Both the position numbers and the translations under genes were made by a program. From assembly GCA_946631075.1 (NCBI GenBank), contig CAMOZS010000112.1:1-5828 (forward strand): DNA of 5,828 nt, read 5' to 3'. This DNA is from an uncultured Bacillota bacterium. GTDB lineage: Bacteria > Bacillota > Clostridia > Peptostreptococcales > Anaerovoracaceae. Below, in pieces: positions 1 through 4,683 of this stretch (within the stretch, counting starts at the first letter, position 1; each line of letters starts with the position of its first letter). The notes under the pieces were generated by a model that did not search any database, had not been told where the DNA came from, and saw nothing but the letters and a program-made list of their open reading frames with translations.

Positions 1-56
1 ATTCTTAAATGACGGGTTGACAGAAATCGTCATCCTCCGGCGAAGGAATTGTAAGT

Positions 57-174
57 GGTCTGTCCAAAGCGTGCCGCGCTGGCCGCCGGTCCTTACTGGT
101 GACCGGTGCGGCCAGCTATAAGGCGAGCACGCTTAGCGAGACAGACCTCCGATCGCTCAGGTTAGAGCGATCGG
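57..174. other. Nested inverted repeats, candidate structured RNA or attenuator
   Basis: Seen directly: GGTCTGTC (57-64) pairs with GACAGACC (140-147), AAGCGTGC (67-74) with GCACGCTT (127-134), GCTGGCCGC (78-86) with GCGGCCAGC (108-116), and CGGTC (87-91) with GACCG (101-105). This gives a collinear, about 30-bp imperfect hairpin of 91 nt with a 9-nt loop. One base later, CCGATCGCTC (149-158) pairs perfectly with GAGCGATCGG (165-174) around a 6-nt loop. A seven-T run follows at 185-191, ten bases after the second stem, so this is not a canonical terminator. I could not match it to a riboswitch, SRP RNA, RNase P, tmRNA or T-box that I know. It may be the 3' end of an upstream transcript, an independent small RNA, or a leader of the downstream operon. 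The strand cannot be decided from the DNA alone; plus is favoured by the T run. Confidence 0.5.
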
Positions 175-179
175 TCCCA

Positions 180-208
180 TTGCCTTTTTTTCCTGTTTGT
201 GGTAATAT
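180..208 (+). promoter_or_regulatory. Candidate sigma-A promoter of the DUF975-M16-dut-dgt operon
   Basis: TTGCCT (180-185) is followed by a 17-bp spacer and TAATAT (203-208), each matching four of six consensus positions. An alternative -10, TATAAA (206-211), has a 20-bp spacer. The site lies 37 bp before the first start codon, in the AT-rich stretch after the hairpins, which suits a promoter. The boxes are imperfect, so the exact site is uncertain. Confidence 0.4.
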
Positions 209-245
209 AAAAATCTGATCAAAAAAGAGAAAGAGGGTTGGATAA

Positions 246-1262
246 ATGCAGAATAATATGATGGGACAGAACATAATCATAACGGAGCGATGCCAGAGCC
301 TGAGACAGCTTGGCCGCAACGCTCTGCGCGGCAAATGGGGACAGGCCATCCTGGCCATGGTGATCTATACACTGGTCCTCAATGTTCCGATAGCCATCTT
401 CGATAATCTTTTCGGCGTCAACATGGCCAATCTGTTCACCGACGAAGGATTTACCTACGACATGGATGTGGAGATGTATTCCCAGCTCTATAACTCCATG
501 CCCCAGACCAGCATCCTGTCATCCATCTGGATGATCCTGATCACCGGAGCCCTGACCCTGGGCCTGATGATCTTTTTCCTGGCGGCCTTCCGTGGCCACA
601 ACGTGGTAGGCAAGGATGTCTTCCTGGGATTTGAACGTTTCGGCAAAGCCCTGGGCCTGCTCCTTTATCAGGCTCTGTTCATCTTCCTGTGGTCCATGCT
701 CTTCATCATCCCCGGGATCATCGCTTCGATCCGTTACAGCCAGGCCTTTTTCGTCCTGGCCGACGATCCCAATAAATCCATCACCCAGTGCATGGACGAG
801 AGCAAGTTCATGATGAAGGGGAACAAAGCCAAGTACTTCCTGCTGGGCCTGTCCTTTATCGGCTGGCTGGTCCTGTCCGTACTGCCCGGGTCCATCCTGG
901 ACGCCATCGCAGGGACAATGACCGACAGCAAGGCAGTCATCGCCATCGTTTCCGTCATCTCATCGCTCCTGCTCTGCCCGGTATACGCCTATATGTATTC
1001 CACCTTCGCCGGATTCTATGAGATCCTGGCGGGGCACCTGATCAAGGAGACCGCTCCGGCGCCCCTGTCCGTCGATCAGATCGAGGTCAACGCCAGCGTC
1101 GATAAGATCGCGGAAGTCATCGACGAAGTAGAGAACAACGCTCCGGCAGCTCAGCCGGAGGCTGCAGAAGAAGCGGCAGCAGAAGACATCACACCAGAAG
1201 CCCCGGCCCAGGGAGAAGCCCTGCCGGAGCCATTAGAGGAAGAAGATAAGTACAATGATTGA
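246..1262 (+). CDS. DUF975 family integral membrane protein
   Basis: A 338-residue polytopic membrane protein of unknown function. The N-terminus carries the family-typical segment with arginines ahead of G-K-W-G (about residues 20-32). Hydrophobic segments lie near residues 33-53, 88-115, 135-162, 197-220 and 229-262. The most diagnostic stretch is about 156-207: PGII, then YSQAFFVLADDPN, then a C-M-D-E-S-K...MKGNK block leading into LSFIGW, the conserved centre of DUF975 proteins. The last 70 residues (270-338) leave the membrane domain and become an Ala/Glu/Pro-rich acidic tail, probably disordered and cytoplasmic. The start at 246 is supported by AAGAGGG (231-237) with an 8-nt gap; ATGs at 258 and 261 are less well placed. 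It is first in the operon, and its stop overlaps the start of the protease gene by 8 bp. Family assignment is firm; the role is unknown. Confidence 0.9.
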   Translation: MQNNMMGQNIIITERCQSLRQLGRNALRGKWGQAILAMVIYTLVLNVPIAIFDNLFGVNMANLFTDEGFTYDMDVEMYSQLYNSMPQTSILSSIWMILITGALTLGLMIFFLAAFRGHNVVGKDVFLGFERFGKALGLLLYQALFIFLWSMLFIIPGIIASIRYSQAFFVLADDPNKSITQCMDESKFMMKGNKAKYFLLGLSFIGWLVLSVLPGSILDAIAGTMTDSKAVIAIVSVISSLLLCPVYAYMYSTFAGFYEILAGHLIKETAPAPLSVDQIEVNASVDKIAEVIDEVENNAPAAQPEAAEEAAAEDITPEAPAQGEALPEPLEEEDKYND

Positions 1263-2505
1263 GATCAGAAAACTTAAGAACGGAGCATCTATAGTTATGG
1301 AACGGACGGATTTCGTCCGTTCTGCTGCCCTTGGCATCTGGGTCAGTACCGGCTCCGCCCATGAAAACGACGACAACTCCGGAGTATCCCATTTCATCGA
1401 GCACATGATGTTCAAGGGAACGGAGAAGAGGAGCGCCCGCCAGATCGCGGAGGACGTTGACCGGATCGGCGGCGTGTCCAACGCCTTCACCGGCAAGGAA
1501 GCTACCTGTTACTACATCAAGACCCTGTCCTCCAACATCTATCAGGGGGCGGAGATCCTCCTGGATATGGTGACCGGATCCACCTTCGACGAAGAGGAGA
1601 TGAACAAGGAAAGGCAGGTCATCCTGGAAGAGATCAAGATGGTCAAGGACACCCCGGACGATGATGTCATGGACCTGATCTCCGAGCTGGTCTACGGCAG
1701 GAACGCCCTGGGCCGGACCATCCTGGGAACCCCCGAGTCCCTGGCCGGGATCGACCGGGCCAAGCTGACCGACTATTACCGCAGGGAGTATTCCAGAGAC
1801 AGCATCATCATCGCCGTCGCGGGCAACTTCGATCCGGACAGGATCGTCAGCCTGTTCGAGGAAAGGCTGGACTGCCTGGAGGCGGAAAAGCCAGCCTTCG
1901 CGCCGGAGATCCACCCGTATAAGCAGCAGTTCCAGGTCCGGGTCAAGGACATCGAGCAGACCCACCTGTGCCTGGCCATCCCTTCGGTATCCCTGGCGGA
2001 TGACCGCTATTACGCCTTCGTCCTGATGAGCAGCATCTTCGGCGGGAGCATGAGCTCGCGGCTCTTCCAGAATATCCGGGAGGAGAGAGGGCTGGCCTAT
2101 TCGGTCGCTTCCATGAACGCTTTTGCCAGCAGGTCCGGCTTCTTCAACATCTACGCCGGCGTCGCCCACGATAAGCTGGAGGAGGCGGTCAAGGCCATCA
2201 AGCAGGAGATCGAGCAGCTCTGCCAGGACGGAGTCACCGACGACGAGCTGGCCATGGCCAAGGAACAGATGAAGAGCGTCTTCATCTTCGGTCAGGAGAA
2301 CATCAACAGCCGCATGTTCAACATCGGCAAGAACAAGCTGCTCCTCGACCGGGTATTTGAAGCAGATGAGGTCCTGCAGGGCTACGACGACGTCACCAAG
2401 GAAGACATCCGGGAAGTGGCCGCCATGATCGGCGATTCCTCCGCCTACAGCGGGGCAGCCGTCACCGGCAGGGACTTCGACCTGGAGGCCATGATAAAAG
2501 CATGA
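1255..2505 (+). CDS. M16 family zinc metalloprotease (insulinase/MPP-like, MlpA/YmxG type)
   Basis: A 416-residue single-unit M16 peptidase, about the usual length for bacterial MlpA/YmxG-like proteins related to the beta subunit of mitochondrial processing peptidase. The inverted zinc motif HxxEH is HFIEH at residues 46-50 (H46 and H50 as zinc ligands, E49 as catalytic base). The distal zinc ligand is best placed at E126, 76 residues after H50, in the ERQVILEEIK segment. The N-terminal catalytic half spans about 1-180. The C-terminal half contains the family's glycine-rich loop FGGSMSSRLF (262-271) and the R-x-x-x-Y pair R278/Y282 in ERGLAYSV, which contact substrate in this family. There is no signal peptide, so it is probably cytoplasmic. 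The start overlaps the upstream stop by 8 bp and a GA-rich stretch (1235-1247) serves as the ribosome binding region, suggesting translational coupling. The downstream gene starts within its stop codon. Clostridial genomes commonly place such genes near dut or pnp. Substrates are unknown. Confidence 0.95.
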   Translation: MIEIRKLKNGASIVMERTDFVRSAALGIWVSTGSAHENDDNSGVSHFIEHMMFKGTEKRSARQIAEDVDRIGGVSNAFTGKEATCYYIKTLSSNIYQGAEILLDMVTGSTFDEEEMNKERQVILEEIKMVKDTPDDDVMDLISELVYGRNALGRTILGTPESLAGIDRAKLTDYYRREYSRDSIIIAVAGNFDPDRIVSLFEERLDCLEAEKPAFAPEIHPYKQQFQVRVKDIEQTHLCLAIPSVSLADDRYYAFVLMSSIFGGSMSSRLFQNIREERGLAYSVASMNAFASRSGFFNIYAGVAHDKLEEAVKAIKQEIEQLCQDGVTDDELAMAKEQMKSVFIFGQENINSRMFNIGKNKLLLDRVFEADEVLQGYDDVTKEDIREVAAMIGDSSAYSGAAVTGRDFDLEAMIKA

Positions 2506-2933
2506 AGATCCGCATGATCAGCAGGTCCGGCATCTATCCGGAATATGAAACGGAAGGCTCCGCAGGCATGGACATCCGGGCCTGGATCCCGGAGCCCATC
2601 ACCATAGAGCCGGGAAAAAGGGCCCTGATCCCCACCGGCCTTTTCATGGAGATCCAGCCGGGATACGAGGTCCAGCTCCGGGCCAGGAGCGGCCTGGCCA
2701 TCCGGCAGGGGATCTGCCTTGCCAACGGTATCGGCACCATCGACAGCGACTATCGGGGTGAGGTCAAGGTGGCCCTGATCAATCTGGGAGAGGAAGCCTT
2801 CACCGTATACAGCGGAGACCGGATCGCCCAGATGGTGGTCTGCGCCTATACCCGGGCCCAGATCGAGCCGGCACAGGAACTTGCAGAGTCCGGCCGGGGC
2901 AGCGGGGGATTCGGATCTACCGGAGTCGAATGA
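2502..2933 (+). CDS. dut: dUTP diphosphatase (dUTPase)
   Basis: Hydrolyses dUTP to dUMP and pyrophosphate (EC 3.6.1.23), keeping uracil out of DNA and supplying dUMP for thymidylate synthesis; a cytoplasmic homotrimer in this family. At 143 residues it has normal length and all five trimeric-dUTPase motifs: motif 1 AGMD (21-24), motif 2 RSGLA (62-66), motif 3 GTIDSDYRG (78-86, with D81 the presumed catalytic aspartate), motif 4 GDRIAQM (105-111), and the glycine-rich C-terminal motif 5 RGSGGFGSTG (132-141) that closes over the nucleotide. The ATG overlaps the protease stop as ATGA, so translation is probably coupled. It is followed 10 bp later by dgt, another enzyme acting on deoxynucleotide triphosphates. 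Nothing is truncated or missing. Confidence 0.97.
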   Translation: MKIRMISRSGIYPEYETEGSAGMDIRAWIPEPITIEPGKRALIPTGLFMEIQPGYEVQLRARSGLAIRQGICLANGIGTIDSDYRGEVKVALINLGEEAFTVYSGDRIAQMVVCAYTRAQIEPAQELAESGRGSGGFGSTGVE

Positions 2934-2943
2934 GAGAGGGAAA

Positions 2944-3957
2944 ATGATCACACGCAGGCTTGTAGAACAACGTGAACACCAGATCCTTTCGGAATTTGCC
3001 GCAAAGGCTGATGAGAGCCGGGGCCGCCGGATGGAGGAGGAGGACTGTCCCATCCGGACCGTCTTTCAGCGGGACCGGGACAGGATCATCCATTCCAAGT
3101 CCTTTCGGAGACTTATGCACAAGACCCAGGTCTTTCTTGCGCCTGAAGGTGATCATTATCGTACCCGTCTTACCCATACCATCGAAGTATCCCAGATCGC
3201 CAGGACCATCGCCCGGGGCTGCGGCCTCAACGAAGACCTGACCGAGGCCATCGCCATGGGCCACGACCTTGGCCACACCCCCTTCGGACACAGCGGAGAG
3301 GGGATCCTGAACCGGGTCTACAGCCGAGGCTTCCGCCATAACGAGCAGAGCCTGCGGGTGGTTGACGTGCTGGAATCCGGCGGATCGGACCGGCGGGGCC
3401 TTAACCTGACCGAAGAGGTCAGGGACGGGATCCTGAACCACACCGGCCCGGGGATACCTTTTACGTTAGAGGGCCAAGTGGTCAAGATCAGCGACCGGAT
3501 CGCCTACATCAACCACGACATCGACGACGCCATCCGCAGCGGAGTCATCACCGCCGACGATCTTCCCGAGGAGAGCCTGCGGGTCCTGGGCAGGACCCAC
3601 AAGCAGAGGATCGACACCCTGGTAAACGACATGATCCGCCATACGGACGGACAAGAAAGGGCAGGGATGAGCGAGGAGAAGACCCGGCTGATGAACGAGC
3701 TTCGGGCCTTCATGTTCCGCAATGTCTACCACAGCCCCCTGGTCAAGCGGGCAGAGGACGTAGCCAAGAGCGAAAGCGTGATCACCTCTCTCTTTGAATA
3801 CTATCTGGACCATCCGGAGGAACTTCCGGCCGATCTTCGGGCCATGACGGATGAGTACGACAACGAGGAGCTGGCCAAGGACCATGTGGCCAGCATGACC
3901 GACCGCTACGCCCTCAATCTCTACAACGAACTCTTCGTGGTCAAAGGCTGGCGATAG
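2944..3957 (+). CDS. dgt: dGTP triphosphohydrolase family HD-domain protein
   Basis: A 337-residue HD-superfamily phosphohydrolase of the dGTPase family, which releases tripolyphosphate from dGTP or other dNTPs and so limits dNTP pools. Metal ligands are visible: H78 in RTRLTHT (73-79), the HD pair H107-D108 in MGHDLGHTPFGH (105-116), and D184 in KISDRIAYINHD (181-192). The preceding R-D-R-I-I-H-S-K-S-F-R-R-L block (about 45-57) and KTQVF (60-64) are typical of the family. Length fits the shorter Firmicutes type rather than the roughly 500-residue E. coli Dgt, so substrate preference may be broader than dGTP. I chose ATG 2944 because AGAGAGGG (2933-2940) lies just upstream. A TTG at 2881 would add 21 unlike residues and overlap dut by 53 bp. 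In many Firmicutes dgt precedes dnaG and rpoD; here it does not, and a short intergenic stretch follows. Confidence 0.93.
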   Translation: MITRRLVEQREHQILSEFAAKADESRGRRMEEEDCPIRTVFQRDRDRIIHSKSFRRLMHKTQVFLAPEGDHYRTRLTHTIEVSQIARTIARGCGLNEDLTEAIAMGHDLGHTPFGHSGEGILNRVYSRGFRHNEQSLRVVDVLESGGSDRRGLNLTEEVRDGILNHTGPGIPFTLEGQVVKISDRIAYINHDIDDAIRSGVITADDLPEESLRVLGRTHKQRIDTLVNDMIRHTDGQERAGMSEEKTRLMNELRAFMFRNVYHSPLVKRAEDVAKSESVITSLFEYYLDHPEELPADLRAMTDEYDNEELAKDHVASMTDRYALNLYNELFVVKGWR

Positions 3958-4038
3958 GGCCGGCAGGGCATGTGTAACATTTCCTCATTTCGCGTGTAGA
4001 AATCTAACGAGAAGAACACAGCGAAAGGGGAAAACACC

Positions 4039-4113
4039 ATGATAAAGCACATGCTCATACCGATTCTGATTTTTACCGGTCTCTTCCTGATAGGAATTGT
4101 GACCCACTATTGA
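4039..4113 (+). CDS. Small single-span membrane peptide, 24 residues
   Basis: A short frame read directly from the sequence. It encodes M-I-K-H-M followed by a hydrophobic stretch (about residues 5-21: L-I-P-I-L-I-F-T-G-L-F-L-I-G-I-V) and ends T-H-Y before TGA. The ATG has a strong Shine-Dalgarno, AAAGGGG (4024-4030), with an 8-nt gap. The positively charged N-terminus and one hydrophobic helix suggest a single-pass membrane peptide. It lies 81 bp after dgt with no terminator between them, and an intrinsic terminator starts 31 bp after its stop, so it may be the last gene of the operon. I do not recognise a family. Small subunits of membrane complexes (KdpF or CydX type) and type I toxin peptides look similar in size, but nothing here supports either. 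Short hydrophobic frames also arise by chance; the ribosome binding site and flanking terminator are the main support. Confidence 0.5.
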   Translation: MIKHMLIPILIFTGLFLIGIVTHY

Positions 4114-4144
4114 CCAATTAAAGAAAGCAAACAGTTTACGACTT

Positions 4145-4190
4145 GTAATGATTTGACCCTGTCTTCACTTGTATCAATCATTACTTTTTT
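4145..4190 (+). terminator. Probable intrinsic terminator ending the operon
   Basis: GTAATGATT (4145-4153) and AATCATTAC (4176-4184) form a perfect 9-bp inverted repeat, followed directly by six Ts (4185-4190). The stem is AT-rich and the loop is long (22 nt), so it may be weak, but the position after the small peptide gene and the adjacent T run fit a rho-independent terminator. Confidence 0.6.
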
Positions 4191-4446
4191 CATCGCATAG
4201 ACTTGCATGTGAAAATTGGTCATGCTTTTCTCTGCAGAGACTCGTCATTATCATGACATTTCAAGATATCAAAAGCAATAACGATCAAATCAATCGTCAG
4301 CGAAGAGGCAAATGAAGCTGCATATAATGAAAAGTCATGATAATAACCCCAGGGCATCTTTAAGAATCATTACTGTTCCTTTTCCGCTCCTACAAATCAG
4401 ACAACAAGGAAGAAATGGAACGGCTGCTCCGCAGCGGCTGAAAGGG

Positions 4447-4481
4447 GGTGCCGGTGCTGGCGCATACACGGGCACCTTTTT
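4447..4481 (+). terminator. GC-rich intrinsic terminator upstream of the dehydrogenase gene
   Basis: GGTGCC (4447-4452) pairs with GGCACC (4471-4476). After a G-G mismatch, GTG (4454-4456) pairs with CAC (4467-4469) around a 10-nt loop. Five Ts follow directly (4477-4481), then GTTTGT. This is a good rho-independent terminator. It lies 6 bp after the TGA (4439-4441) of a short reading frame with no recognised start. It insulates the dehydrogenase promoter from upstream transcription, or acts in a leader or small RNA. Confidence 0.7.
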
Positions 4482-4596
4482 GTTTGTGGGCTGCTCTGCG
4501 CCGGTCTTTTTGGGAGACCGTCGCTATCGCAGCCAGGATCGACCGGGTGCATGGCAGCCGCAGCGGGCAGAGGAGGTTTTCGCCGCCCCCATGTTA

Positions 4597-4615
4597 CAAA
4601 TTCAAAGTAAATTTG
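4597..4615. promoter_or_regulatory. Operator-like palindrome overlapping the dehydrogenase -35 box
   Basis: CAAATT (4597-4602) and AATTTG (4610-4615) form an inverted repeat with a 7-bp spacer, and the right arm overlaps the -35 hexamer (4613-4618). A repressor bound here would block the promoter. It does not match the Rex consensus (TTGTGAA-type arms) that often controls fermentative dehydrogenases. Short AT-rich palindromes arise easily by chance. Confidence 0.3.
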
Positions 4616-4641
4616 ATTCCTCACCCCGAACCGTATATACT
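4613..4641 (+). promoter_or_regulatory. Sigma-A type promoter of the dehydrogenase gene
   Basis: TTGATT (4613-4618), a 17-bp spacer and TATACT (4636-4641) match sigma-A consensus at four and five of six positions with ideal spacing. Transcription would start near 4648, giving a leader of about 36 nt that contains GAGGAG (4666-4671). This placement argues that the protein starts at 4684 and not further upstream. Confidence 0.7.
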
Positions 4642-4683
4642 ATATCTACGAATAAAAATGATTACGAGGAGTTAAAACAAACC

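Larger units (their letters stand above)
4114..4683. other. Intergenic region of 570 bp with repeats and transcription signals, no firm gene
   Basis: The first part (to about 4420) is AT-rich, unlike the flanking genes; the part from 4421 to 4590 is GC-rich. Besides the terminators, promoter and palindrome listed separately, it contains GTCATTATCATGAC (4244-4257) and its inverted near-copy GTCATGATAATAAC (4334-4347), 13 of 14 bases identical. It also contains a consensus TATAAT (4323-4328) without a good -35, the 9-mer CCGCAGCGG twice (4429-4437, 4558-4566), and a nested hairpin (4489-4494 with 4529-4534, enclosing 4502-4507 with 4515-4520). One frame from ATG 4312, with AAGAGG just upstream, stays open into the dehydrogenase gene, but its 124 extra residues resemble no domain and cross a terminator and a promoter. 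I do not call it a gene. Confidence 0.6.

Noticed and set aside
17..45. Perfect TTGACA at 17-22 as the promoter for the hairpin RNA
   Set aside because: No acceptable -10 hexamer lies 16-18 bp downstream (the region is GGCGAAGG-like).
2..121. A plus-strand frame open from the window edge to TAA at 119-121
   Set aside because: It could be the tail of an upstream gene, but most of it lies inside the strong hairpin at 57-147 and the translation resembles nothing I know; 39 open codons are not enough.
1189..2169. Long open frame antisense to the M16 protease
   Set aside because: The plus-strand protein has complete M16 motifs; the antisense frame is a shadow of GC-rich codon usage and has no recognisable domain.
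2881..2943. Upstream TTG start for dgt
   Set aside because: It adds 21 residues read out of frame from the dut motif 5 region; ATG 2944 has a proper Shine-Dalgarno and matches the family's N-terminus better.
4111..4222. 9-bp inverted repeat TGACCAATT/AATTGGTCA as ends of a miniature mobile element
   Set aside because: The homology does not extend beyond nine bases, no target-site duplication is seen, and the left arm contains the stop codon of the small peptide gene.
4590..4650. Rex redox-repressor site at the dehydrogenase promoter
   Set aside because: The palindrome CAAATT-N7-AATTTG does not match Rex-type TTGTGAA arms.
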